The notes under the pieces were generated by a model, which was not told the DNA's origin, did not search any database, and saw only the letters and a list, made by a program, of their open reading frames with translations. Positions 7,893 to 15,036 of a stretch of 25,169 nucleotides of DNA are shown here, in pieces; position 1 is the stretch's first letter; each line of letters begins with the position of its first letter. This stretch comes from Clostridium sp. CAG:590 (GTDB lineage: Bacteria; Bacillota; Clostridia; Lachnospirales; Lachnospiraceae): positions 1-25,169 of the forward strand of contig HF987820.1 in the NCBI GenBank assembly GCA_000431135.1. Direction: 5' to 3'. A program made the position numbers and the translations under genes.

Positions 7893-8006
7893 CTATCCCT
7901 GTCTCTGCTTATGTTTTGGGTTCTCACAGATAACTCTGATACGACCTTTTCTTTTAATGATTTTGCACTTATCGCAAATTGGTTTTACGGATGCTCTAAC
8001 CTTCAT
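7893..8006 (-). CDS. rpmJ: 50S ribosomal protein L36
   Basis: The smallest large-subunit protein, 37 residues here, as usual. It begins MKVRASVKPICDKCK and ends ENPKHKQRQG. The zinc ligands C11, C14, C27 and H32 are all present, so this is the zinc-binding (C+) form. A GGAG ribosome site (AAGGAGAG) lies about 9 nt before the ATG at 8006. It stands 130 nt after infA, with a candidate promoter between, and 278 nt before rpsM. Confidence 0.98.
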   Translation of the reverse strand: MKVRASVKPICDKCKIIKRKGRIRVICENPKHKQRQG

Positions 8007-8070
8007 TAAAATCTCTCCTTTCAAAACTGTATCGCCAACTTTCTCTGTAAAAAGTCCGCTACGAATAACT

Positions 8071-8099
8071 ATTCTAACATCTATACTCTTTCATTGCAA
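8071..8099 (-). promoter_or_regulatory. Candidate internal promoter before rpmJ
   Basis: TTGCAA (8094-8099) and TAGAAT (8071-8076) are spaced 17 nt apart on the minus strand, with A/T-rich sequence upstream. The predicted start is about 60 nt before rpmJ. It could top up rpmJ-rpsM-rpsK-rpsD-rpoA-rplQ expression. Confidence 0.6.
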
Positions 8100-8101
8100 G
8101 T

Positions 8102-8128
8102 AATTTTTTTGATTTCTACAAAAAAATT
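8102..8128 (-). repeat. AT-rich inverted repeat after infA
   Basis: AATTTTTTTG and CAAAAAAATT are perfect 10-nt inverted copies separated by 7 nt, starting 8 nt after the infA stop and just upstream of the candidate rpmJ promoter. It has no GC-rich core, so it is a poor intrinsic terminator. It may act as an UP-like A/T tract or a weak pause site. Confidence 0.5.
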
Positions 8129-8136
8129 CCTTTATT

Positions 8137-8355
8137 TTACTTTTCTCTCCATTTGATTCTGCCCTTTGTCAAATCATACGGAGATAATTCCAATGTAACT
8201 TTATCGCCCGGTAAAATTTTAATGTAGTTCATTCTGAGCTTTCCACTAATATGTGCTAACACTTCATGTCCATTCTCTAATTCAACCTTAAACATTGCAT
8301 TTGGCAACTTTTCAACTACAGTTCCTTCAATTTCAATAACATCTGCTTTTGACAT
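8137..8355 (-). CDS. infA: Translation initiation factor IF-1
   Basis: IF-1 binds the 30S A site during initiation, together with IF-2 and IF-3. The 72-residue product is a single S1/OB-fold domain of normal length: MSKADVIEIEGTVVEKLPNAMFKVEL, then HEVLAHISGKLRMNYIKILPGDKV, ending GRIKWREK. It follows map by 60 nt. Many Clostridia have a small KOW-domain gene between map and infA; none is present here. Confidence 0.98.
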   Translation of the reverse strand: MSKADVIEIEGTVVEKLPNAMFKVELENGHEVLAHISGKLRMNYIKILPGDKVTLELSPYDLTKGRIKWREK

Positions 8356-8415
8356 ATCATCAATCCTCCTGTTTTATAATCTCATTTATCAAAACTCTGC
8401 ACCGTTTCTTCTATA

Positions 8416-9183
8416 TTAAAGTGCGATACCGGGAGCCTGCGAAAGAATTTCCGGCTCTCCATCCGTAATCAAAATTGTATTCTCATAGTGGGCGGACGGC
8501 ATCAGATCTGCTGTAACTACAGTCCAGTCATCATCTTCCCAATATACTTCCTTGACACCCATGTTGATCATAGGTTCCACTGCAATCGTCATTCCTGCAC
8601 GTAATTTCATTCCGCGGCGTAACCCCGCAAAATTAGGCACTTCCGGTTCTTCATGCAACTTCGATCCGACACCATGTCCGACCAGATCCCTTACAACTGA
8701 ATAACCATACGATTCCGCATATTTTTGAACTGCTCTGCCGATATCAACAATATGATTGCCGGCAACTGCCTGCTTTATACCTTCAAAAAATGACTGCTTC
8801 GTAACCTCTACCAGCTTTTTCACCGAGTCCGGTACTGCCGGCATGATCAACGTTCTTGCAGCATCGGAATGATATCCTTTATAGATAACACCTGCATCTA
8901 AACTCACAATATCATCTTCCTGTATGATCCGTTTCTCATTTGGTATTCCATGAACCACTTCTTCATTAATAGAAACACAAATTGATGCCGGATATCCATT
9001 ATAATTCAAGAAGGATGGTACACATCCAAAGCTTCTTATAATCTCTTCCCCAATTTGATCTACCTGTAAAGTAGACATTCCTGGTTTTACCTGTTTTGCC
9101 AGTTCATCATGTGTGATGGCGAGAATTCTTCCCGCCTCACGCATGAGTTCAATTTCTGCACTTGACTTAATTGAAACTGCCAT
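8416..9183 (-). CDS. map: Type I methionine aminopeptidase
   Basis: Removes the initiator methionine from nascent proteins whose second residue is small. The 255 residues contain the pita-bread fold metal ligands D96 and D107 (SLDAGVIYKGYHSDAA), H170 (LVGHGVG), E203 (AVEPMIN) and E234 (AHYENT), with H79 (VVHGIPN) and H177 also in place. No N-terminal zinc-finger extension is present, as in the bacterial type Ia form. The gene starts 2 nt after the adk stop, so the two are translationally linked, the common adk-map pair. Confidence 0.98.
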   Translation of the reverse strand: MAVSIKSSAEIELMREAGRILAITHDELAKQVKPGMSTLQVDQIGEEIIRSFGCVPSFLNYNGYPASICVSINEEVVHGIPNEKRIIQEDDIVSLDAGVIYKGYHSDAARTLIMPAVPDSVKKLVEVTKQSFFEGIKQAVAGNHIVDIGRAVQKYAESYGYSVVRDLVGHGVGSKLHEEPEVPNFAGLRRGMKLRAGMTIAVEPMINMGVKEVYWEDDDWTVVTADLMPSAHYENTILITDGEPEILSQAPGIAL

Positions 9184-9185
9184 TA

Positions 9186-9830
9186 TTATTCACCTAAAAT
9201 CTTAACAATTGCCGCAAAGACATCATTCATATCCTGTGTTCCGTCTACTTCGGCAATAATTCCTTTTTTCGTATAGTAATCGATCAATGGCTGTGTCTGC
9301 TCATGATATACAGCAAGTCTGTTCTGAACTGTTTCCGGCTTGTCATCATCACGAATGATCAGATCTCCACCACAAGTATCACATTTACCCTCTACTTTTG
9401 TTGGGCTATACACGATATGATAAGTTGCTCCACAACCTACACATGCTCTTCTTCCACCCATTCTGCGAACGATATTCTCATCCGGAACTTCTACATTGAT
9501 CGCATAGTCAACGCTTTCACCAATTGCAGTTAAAGCCTTGTCTAACGCTTCTGCCTGTGGAATTGTTCTTGGGAATCCGTCTAACACATATCCTTTTGCA
9601 CAATCCGGCTCTTTGAAACGATCAATCACAAGATCTACAACCAACTCATCTGGCACAAGCAATCCCTTATCCATATACTCTTTTGCTTTTGCACCAAGTT
9701 CAGTTCCGTTCTTAATGTTTGCGCGGAAAATATCCCCTGTTGAAATGTGTGGAATACCGTACTTTGCAGCGATCATTTTAGCCTGTGTTCCCTTGCCGGC
9801 TCCTGGAGCTCCTAACATGATAATCTTCAT
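9186..9830 (-). CDS. adk: Adenylate kinase, zinc-lid form
   Basis: Interconverts ATP + AMP and 2 ADP, supplying adenylate balance. The 214 residues are the long-lid form. Walker A GAPGAGKGT is at 7-15, the AMP-binding region has STGDIFRA (30-37) and GYVLDGFPRT (80-89), and RMGGRR is at 123-128. The lid carries four cysteines, C130, C133, C150 and C153, the structural zinc site of Gram-positive enzymes. AGGAGG precedes the start. It lies 94 nt after secY, a longer gap holding an extended -10 and an inverted repeat. Confidence 0.98.
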   Translation of the reverse strand: MKIIMLGAPGAGKGTQAKMIAAKYGIPHISTGDIFRANIKNGTELGAKAKEYMDKGLLVPDELVVDLVIDRFKEPDCAKGYVLDGFPRTIPQAEALDKALTAIGESVDYAINVEVPDENIVRRMGGRRACVGCGATYHIVYSPTKVEGKCDTCGGDLIIRDDDKPETVQNRLAVYHEQTQPLIDYYTKKGIIAEVDGTQDMNDVFAAIVKILGE

Positions 9831-9873
9831 AACCTCTTCCTCCTTTTTATATGAAATCTTCTCTATGAACGTA

Positions 9874-9912
9874 CGAAAGCTGCGCCTATTATACCAATAA
9901 ACGCAGTTTTCG
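9874..9912 (-). promoter_or_regulatory. Inverted repeat around an extended -10 before adk
   Basis: On the minus strand CGAAAACTGCG (9902-9912) and CGCAGCTTTCG (9874-9884) form an 11-bp inverted repeat with one mismatch. The 17-nt loop contains TGGTATAAT (9888-9896), an extended -10 motif with no good -35. This could be an internal promoter for adk-map-infA with a symmetric operator, or simply an RNA hairpin in the read-through transcript. Confidence 0.5.
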
Positions 9913-9924
9913 TGTTTCCTATAT

Positions 9925-11238
9925 TTAATTATTCAGGAATCCGGAATAATTACGTACTAACATCTGCGACTCCAACTGCTTCATTGTCTCAAGGATTACT
10001 CCTACGATAATGATCAGTGAGGTTCCTCCAAACGAAACATCCGCTTTGAATGCACCGTTAAAGAAGATTGGAATCAATGCAACGATCAATAACCCGATTA
10101 CACCGATCAGAACAATGTAGTTCAGAATCTTATTCAGATAATCCTGTGTCGTTTTACCCGGACGAATACCCGGAATAAAACCACCGCTCTTCTTCATATT
10201 ATTTGCAACCTCTATTGGATTGAAGGTAATAGAAGTATAAAAATATGCAAAAATAATATTCAAAAGAATATAAACAATCAATCCTACGGATGCCCATGGA
10301 TACTCCGCATTAAACCAGTAATTCTGATTCATTCCCTGCATGATCTTCTGAGCAGTTGTTCCTACATTCATATTAAACAAGTTAATCACAATAGAAGGAA
10401 CCGATAACAATGAACTTGCAAAGATGATCGGAATAACACCTGCTGTATTCACTTTCAACGGAATGTAGCTTGACTGTCCACCAGCCATCTTTCTTCCCTG
10501 TACTTTCTTAGAATACTGAACCGGAATTCTTCTTTCTGCATCCTGCAAAATGATTACAAAAATTGTTGTGCCAATTACAACTGCAACAATAATACATACT
10601 GCAACAACTGCCTGCACAATATCTTTGCCCTTAACAAACATGATGTACAAGTTTGAAAAATCATTTGGCATACGTGAAACAATGTTGATCAACAGGATAA
10701 TGGAAATACCGTTACCAATACCCTTATCTGAAATTCTTTCACCTAACCACATGATGATACAGCTTCCTGCTGTTAATGTAACAATAATTGTCAAAATTGT
10801 AAATACGCTCTTATCCTGAAGTGCACCCTGTCTTGAAAATCCAATTGAAAGACCTGCACTTTCAATAATCGCAAGACCAACCGATACATACCGGGTGATC
10901 TGGTTCATTTTCTTTCTGCCATCTTCGCCATCACGCTGCATCTCTTCTAATGCAGGAATTGCAATTGTCAATAACTGCATAATAATAGATGCTGTAATGT
11001 ACGGTGTTACACTTAATGCGAATACTGACATAGACAAAAATGATCCACCTGTGAACGAGTCAATAAAGCTATAAGAACTTCCTACAACACTTTGCAAATA
11101 CTTCTGCACCTGGGCTACGTCAATGCCGGGAATCGGCAATTGACAACCCAGACGTACAACTAACAAAATCCAAAATGTGTAAAACATTCTTTTCCTTAAC
11201 TGCTCGATCTTAAACGCATTTATTAAGGTTTTGAACAT
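9925..11238 (-). CDS. secY: Preprotein translocase subunit SecY
   Basis: SecY forms the membrane channel for Sec-dependent export and insertion. The 437 residues give the expected ten hydrophobic helices. Visible marks are QLPIPGID after helix 1, the plug region SFIDSFTGGSFLSMSVFALSVTPYI, the GERISDKGIGNGIS loop, the cytoplasmic C4 loop LQDAERRIPVQYSKK and the C5 loop with GGFIPGIRPG, which meets the ribosome or SecA. It starts 1 nt after the rplO stop, the usual spc-operon link that ties the channel to ribosome output. Confidence 0.99.
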   Translation of the reverse strand: MFKTLINAFKIEQLRKRMFYTFWILLVVRLGCQLPIPGIDVAQVQKYLQSVVGSSYSFIDSFTGGSFLSMSVFALSVTPYITASIIMQLLTIAIPALEEMQRDGEDGRKKMNQITRYVSVGLAIIESAGLSIGFSRQGALQDKSVFTILTIIVTLTAGSCIIMWLGERISDKGIGNGISIILLINIVSRMPNDFSNLYIMFVKGKDIVQAVVAVCIIVAVVIGTTIFVIILQDAERRIPVQYSKKVQGRKMAGGQSSYIPLKVNTAGVIPIIFASSLLSVPSIVINLFNMNVGTTAQKIMQGMNQNYWFNAEYPWASVGLIVYILLNIIFAYFYTSITFNPIEVANNMKKSGGFIPGIRPGKTTQDYLNKILNYIVLIGVIGLLIVALIPIFFNGAFKADVSFGGTSLIIIVGVILETMKQLESQMLVRNYSGFLNN

Positions 11239-11239
11239 A

Positions 11240-11680
11240 TTACATCACCTCTGCTTTTCCACCAAGAGCCTCAATTTTCTCTACTGCAGAAGCACTAAAT
11301 GCGTTAGCCTTTACAGTAAGCTTCTTTGTCAACTCACCATTTCCTAAGATCTTAACGCCGTCTTTTGGATTGCTGACAATTCCTGCACCGATCAAAGTAT
11401 CAACACATACTTCTGTACCATCTTCAAATACATTCAATGCAGAAACATTGATTGCAACGATCTCCTTTGAGCTTGGACATGTAAATCCTCTCTTAGGAAG
11501 TCTTCTATACAAAGGCATCTGACCACCTTCGAAACCAGGTCTTGTAGCTCCTGAACGAGCCTTCTGTCCTTTATGTCCCTTACCTGCAGTCTTACCATTT
11601 CCAGATCCATGACCACGGCCTTTTCTGAAATTATCACTGTGCTTAGAACCCTCTGCCGGCTTTAATGTAGATAAATTCAT
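11240..11680 (-). CDS. rplO: 50S ribosomal protein L15
   Basis: A late-assembling large-subunit protein. The 146 residues show the Gly/Lys-rich extended N terminus (RKGRGHGSGNGKTAGKGHKG, about 20-39) and FEGGQMPLYRRLPKRGF. The C-terminal half is globular and ends GGKAEVM. It lies 29 nt after rpmD and 1 nt before secY. Confidence 0.98.
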   Translation of the reverse strand: MNLSTLKPAEGSKHSDNFRKGRGHGSGNGKTAGKGHKGQKARSGATRPGFEGGQMPLYRRLPKRGFTCPSSKEIVAINVSALNVFEDGTEVCVDTLIGAGIVSNPKDGVKILGNGELTKKLTVKANAFSASAVEKIEALGGKAEVM

Positions 11681-11709
11681 TTATGCACACCTCCTTATCT
11701 GAAATATAA

Positions 11710-11892
11710 TTAAATCTCTTCTACCTTTACCAAATGCTTAACCTGGAATACCATTCCCTTGGTTGCATCGTTATTTGGAAGCTCAACGCTCTTATTAACT
11801 TTTCTAAGACCTAATGCTTCCAAAGTCTTTTTATGCTTTGGAACTGCTCCAATTGGAGACTTTACTAAAGTAACTCTTACTTTATCTGCCAT
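11710..11892 (-). CDS. rpmD: 50S ribosomal protein L30
   Basis: Small large-subunit protein of 60 residues, the bacterial short form. It begins MADKVRVTLVKSPIGAVPKHKKTLEALGLRKVNK and keeps the conserved hydrophobic strand and LGLRK motif. It is 14 nt after rpsE, in standard spc order. Confidence 0.97.
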   Translation of the reverse strand: MADKVRVTLVKSPIGAVPKHKKTLEALGLRKVNKSVELPNNDATKGMVFQVKHLVKVEEI

Positions 11893-11906
11893 TTTCTAAA
11901 TCCTCC

Positions 11907-12416
11907 TTAACCTAAAATCTCTTGAACAGATTTTCCACGAAGTTTTGCAACCTCTTCAGGAGTCTTAATCTTGGTAAGTCCATTAATTGTAGCAAGAACT
12001 ACGTTCTGCTTATTATTAGATCCTAAAGACTTTGTACGGATATTCTTGTAACCGGCAAGCTCTAACACCTTACGTGCAGGACCACCAGCGATGATACCGG
12101 TACCTTCTGGAGATGTCTTCAAAAGTACAGATGCACTTCCGAATACACCAGTCCAATCATGAGGAATACTTCCGTTCTCGTTGATTGGAACCTCTACAAG
12201 ACTCTTAATTGCATCTTCTTTTCCCTTACGAATAGCCTCTGGAATCTCGGCTGCTTTTCCGATACCAGCGCCAACGTGACCATTCTTATCACCAACAACT
12301 ACAAGCGCAGCAAATCTCATGTTACGTCCACCTTTAACAACCTTGGTTACACGCTTGATGGCAACTACCTGTTCTTCTAATTCTAACTGACTAGCATCAA
12401 TAATAGTATGCTTCAT
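11907..12416 (-). CDS. rpsE: 30S ribosomal protein S5
   Basis: S5 sits at the mRNA entry side of the 30S subunit and affects decoding fidelity. The 169 residues contain the N-terminal double-stranded-RNA-binding fold (VVAIKRVTKVVKGGRNMRFAALVVVGD, with GHVGAGIGKAAEIPEAIRKG), and the C-terminal domain has GTGIIAGGPARKVLELAG and KSLGSNNKQNVVLAT. GGAGG lies 10 nt before the ATG. It is 18 nt after rplR. Confidence 0.98.
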   Translation of the reverse strand: MKHTIIDASQLELEEQVVAIKRVTKVVKGGRNMRFAALVVVGDKNGHVGAGIGKAAEIPEAIRKGKEDAIKSLVEVPINENGSIPHDWTGVFGSASVLLKTSPEGTGIIAGGPARKVLELAGYKNIRTKSLGSNNKQNVVLATINGLTKIKTPEEVAKLRGKSVQEILG

Positions 12417-12434
12417 AAATTGTTTTCCTCCTTA

Positions 12435-12803
12435 TTAGAATTCCAGACCAGCTTCTCTAGCTGCATCTGCTAACGCTTTCACTTTACCCTGATATATAAA
12501 TCCGCCTCTGTCAAAGACAACTGTCTTAATGCCCTTATCTAATGCTTTCTTAGCTATTACTGTTCCTAAGTAAGCAGCAGCATCAACATTATTTGTCTTC
12601 TCGATCTCTGACTTAATGTCGCTCTGTACAGTAGACGCAGACACTAAAGTATTTCCAACTGTATCATCAATAATTTGAGCGTACATATGATTATTACTTC
12701 TGAATACAGCTAAACGTGGTCTCTCAGCAGTGCCACTAAAGCGGTTACGGATTCTTAAATGCTTTTTTGCACGAACCTTACTTCTTGACTCTTTTTTAAT
12801 CAT
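12435..12803 (-). CDS. rplR: 50S ribosomal protein L18
   Basis: Binds 5S rRNA together with L5 and L25. The 122-residue chain starts MIKKESRSKVRAKKHLRIRNRF, has ERPRLAVFRSNNHMYAQIID in the middle and the C-terminal VVFDRGGFIYQGKVKALADAAREAGLEF. Its length is normal. It lies 17 nt after rplF. Confidence 0.98.
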   Translation of the reverse strand: MIKKESRSKVRAKKHLRIRNRFSGTAERPRLAVFRSNNHMYAQIIDDTVGNTLVSASTVQSDIKSEIEKTNNVDAAAYLGTVIAKKALDKGIKTVVFDRGGFIYQGKVKALADAAREAGLEF

Positions 12804-12820
12804 CTATCTCACTCCTTTAA

Positions 12821-13360
12821 TTATTTCTTACCAGTCTTACCAACTTTACGTCTGATAACTTCGTCAATATACTTAATACCTTTACCTTTATATGGTTCCG
12901 GTGCTCTCTTCTCTCTGATCTCAGCAGCGTACTGACCAACTTTCTCTTTGTCAATACCTGAAACGATAATGGTGTTACCCTCTACCTTAGACTCTAAACC
13001 TTCCGGATCTTCCATCTCAACCGGATGAGAATATCCTAAGCTTAATACTAATTTCTTGCCCTGTTTCTGAGCTCTATAACCAACACCATTAACCTCTAAT
13101 GTCTTTGTATAACCTTCAGTTACACCAACAACCATGTTGTGAATCAATGTTCTTGTAAGACCATGTAAAGACTTCATCTTCTTTAAATCATTCGGTCTAG
13201 TTACAACTACATGATCATCCTCAAGTTTAATGTCCATTTCCGCTGGTAATACTCTTGTAAGTGTACCCTTTGGTCCTTTTACAGTCACTTGATTATTTTC
13301 TGCAATATCAACAGTTACGCCTGCTGGTATAGCGATAGGCATTCTTCCGATACGTGACAT
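12821..13360 (-). CDS. rplF: 50S ribosomal protein L6
   Basis: L6 lies near the sarcin-ricin loop and factor-binding centre. The 179 residues form two repeated domains. The start MSRIGRMPIAIPAG and the C-terminal signature PEPYKGKGIKY followed by DEVIRRKVGKTGKK are diagnostic. An AAGGAGG site precedes the ATG. It is separated from rpsH by 164 nt instead of the usual 20 or so, because a structured repeat occupies the gap. Confidence 0.98.
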   Translation of the reverse strand: MSRIGRMPIAIPAGVTVDIAENNQVTVKGPKGTLTRVLPAEMDIKLEDDHVVVTRPNDLKKMKSLHGLTRTLIHNMVVGVTEGYTKTLEVNGVGYRAQKQGKKLVLSLGYSHPVEMEDPEGLESKVEGNTIIVSGIDKEKVGQYAAEIREKRAPEPYKGKGIKYIDEVIRRKVGKTGKK

Positions 13361-13383
13361 GCCGTTACCTCCTTAATTCTATG

Positions 13384-13396
13384 CCCCTTAAAGGGG
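13384..13396 (-). other. Short palindrome before the rplF ribosome site
   Basis: CCCCTTTAAGGGG on the minus strand can form a 4-6 bp hairpin about 24 nt upstream of the rplF start. It has no U tract, so it is not a terminator. It could shape access to the ribosome site or stabilise the RNA 3' of the upstream repeat. Confidence 0.4.
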
Positions 13397-13414
13397 GTTG
13401 TAATTCTTATTTCT

Positions 13415-13525
13415 GTTCTCTGCCTAGTCGACTACTAAACTCGCTTTGCTCGTTAAGGGCGTCGACAGGGCTACGACTAAGCTCAAGCTGCGCTTTTCAG
13501 CTTGCTTTCGCTAAGTTCTCTGCCT
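13415..13525 (-). repeat. Twin-hairpin palindromic element flanked by an 11-nt direct repeat
   Basis: AGGCAGAGAAC (minus strand) occurs at 13515-13525 and again at 13415-13425, exactly 100 bp apart. The upstream copy starts on the last base of the rpsH stop codon. The 89 bp between contain two hairpins, 13477-13515 and 13435-13457. The second is extended by paired GTCGAC copies at 13427-13432 and 13461-13466. There is no ORF. The layout suggests a small mobile palindrome (MITE- or REP-like) with target-site duplication, inserted without breaking either gene. This origin is inference, and a native leader for rplF is the alternative. Confidence 0.7.
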
Positions 13526-13926
13526 CACCAAACAAATGCTAATACTTCGCCGCCAACCTGAGCTTCACGAGCCTGCTTGTCAGTTAATACACCTTTGTTT
13601 GTAGAAATGATGGCAACTCCTAAACCACCTAATACCTTAGGAAGCTCATCCTTGCCAGCATATACACGAAGACCTGGCTTAGAGATTCTCTTAATACCAG
13701 TAATGATCTTCTCATTCTTATCTTTACCATACTTCAATGTAATATGGATTGTCTTAAATTTACCTTCTTCAACTATCTCAACAGCCTTAATATAACCTTC
13801 TTCTAAAAGAATGTTAGCAATTGCTTCTTTCATCTTTGAAGCAGGAACATCAACTGTATCATGTTTAGCAGTATTCGCATTGCGAATTCTAGTAAGCATA
13901 TCTGCGATTGGATCTGTCATTGTCAT
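13525..13926 (-). CDS. rpsH: 30S ribosomal protein S8
   Basis: S8 binds the central domain of 16S rRNA and represses the spc operon in E. coli. The 133 residues begin MTMTDPIADMLTRIRNAN and end with the signature GVLTDKQAREAQVGGEVLAFVW. Two methionines near the start leave a one- or two-codon doubt. It is 18 nt after rpsN. Its stop codon touches the direct repeat of the structured element before rplF. Confidence 0.98.
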   Translation of the reverse strand: MTMTDPIADMLTRIRNANTAKHDTVDVPASKMKEAIANILLEEGYIKAVEIVEEGKFKTIHITLKYGKDKNEKIITGIKRISKPGLRVYAGKDELPKVLGGLGVAIISTNKGVLTDKQAREAQVGGEVLAFVW

Positions 13927-13944
13927 TTACCTCCTTCAAAAATT

Positions 13945-14130
13945 CTACCAGCTTGCTTTCTTAACGCCTGGGATCTCTCCCTTGTATGCTAACTCACGGA
14001 AGCAGATTCTGCAGATTCCGTATTTCTTTAACACTGAATGTGGACGTCCACAAACTTTACAACGAGTATATTCTCTTGTAGAGAATTTCTGTTTACGTTG
14101 TTGTTTAACAACCATTGCTTTCTTAGCCAT
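13945..14130 (-). CDS. rpsN: 30S ribosomal protein S14, zinc-binding type Z
   Basis: The 61-residue short S14 form. Its zinc ligands are C24, C27, C40 and C43 in TRCKVCGRPHSVLKKYGICRICFRELA, followed by GEIPGVKKASW. This is the zinc-requiring type found inside spc operons; a longer zinc-free paralogue, if the genome has one, would be elsewhere. It lies 14 nt after rplE. Confidence 0.99.
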   Translation of the reverse strand: MAKKAMVVKQQRKQKFSTREYTRCKVCGRPHSVLKKYGICRICFRELAYKGEIPGVKKASW

Positions 14131-14144
14131 GAATCTTCCTCCTA

Positions 14145-14684
14145 TTATTTCTTAAATGGCATTCCAAATAAGGTCAATAACTCGCGAGCTTCCTCGTCTG
14201 TCTTAGCAGTAGTTACGAAAATAATATCCATACCTCTTACCTTATCTACCTTATCATACTCGATTTCAGGGAAAATCAACTGCTCTTTAATTCCTAAAGC
14301 GTAGTTACCTCTTCCATCGAATGCATTTGGATTAATACCTCTAAAGTCACGAACACGTGGCAATGCAAGATTGATCAAACGATCTGCAAACTCGTACATT
14401 CTCTCGCCTCTTAAGGTAACCTTACAACCGATTGGCATACCCTCTCTTAATTTGAAGTTCGCAACAGACTTCTTTGCACGGGTAACAACTGCCTTCTGAC
14501 CTGTAATGGTCTCTAAATCCTGAACTGCTGTATCTAAAAGTTTGTGATTTTCCTTAGCTTCACCAACACCCATGTTGATAACGATCTTCTCAAGCTTAGG
14601 AATCTCCATAACGTTCTTATAACCGAATTTCTTTACCATAGCGTCTTTGATCTCGCTATTGTACTGTTCTTTTAATCTACTCAA
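14145..14684 (-). CDS. rplE: 50S ribosomal protein L5
   Basis: Binds 5S rRNA and contacts P-site tRNA and bridge B1b. The 179 residues have the N-terminal MSRLKEQYNSEIKDAMVKKFGYKNVMEIPKLEKIVINMGVG, then RAKKSVANFKLREGMPIGCKVTLRG and a C-terminal GMDIIFVTTAKTDEEARELLTLFGMPFKK. Length and order are normal. It is 22 nt after rplX. Confidence 0.98.
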   Translation of the reverse strand: MSRLKEQYNSEIKDAMVKKFGYKNVMEIPKLEKIVINMGVGEAKENHKLLDTAVQDLETITGQKAVVTRAKKSVANFKLREGMPIGCKVTLRGERMYEFADRLINLALPRVRDFRGINPNAFDGRGNYALGIKEQLIFPEIEYDKVDKVRGMDIIFVTTAKTDEEARELLTLFGMPFKK

Positions 14685-14706
14685 CTTCTACGGCCTCCTT
14701 CCTGAA

Positions 14707-15024
14707 TTAGTCAATCTTCTCTAACTTGCCATTCACTTTAGCAACACGAACTTTATCCTTCTTCTCGCCCTGGAAACCAATTCTTACCGGTTTACCCTTG
14801 TGAACATACATTACGTTAGAAAGATCAATAGGTGCTTCCATCTCAATGATACCACCCTGCTGATTTGTCATACTTGGTTTTGAATGTTTTGAAACCATGT
14901 TGACACCCTCAACTAATACTTTATTATTTTTGGTATCTACTGATAATACCTTACCGGTTTTACCCTTATCTTTACCAGTGATTACCTGAACTAAGTCGTC
15001 TTTTTTAATCTTGCTGGTTGCCAT
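14707..15024 (-). CDS. rplX: 50S ribosomal protein L24
   Basis: Assembly-initiating large-subunit protein at the exit tunnel. The 105 residues contain the KOW motif in KKDDLVQVITGKDKGKTGKVLSVD (about 7-30) and GVNMVSKHSKPS, then GGIIEMEAPIDLSNVMYV. GGAGG lies 7 nt before the ATG. It is 12 nt after rplN. Confidence 0.98.
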   Translation of the reverse strand: MATSKIKKDDLVQVITGKDKGKTGKVLSVDTKNNKVLVEGVNMVSKHSKPSMTNQQGGIIEMEAPIDLSNVMYVHKGKPVRIGFQGEKKDKVRVAKVNGKLEKID

Positions 15025-15036
15025 CCTGACACCTCC

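Noticed and set aside
13361..13524. A plus-strand ORF over the rpsH-rplF gap as a small gene
   Set aside because: It runs antisense through rplF and the palindromes, has no ribosome site and reads as low-quality sequence.
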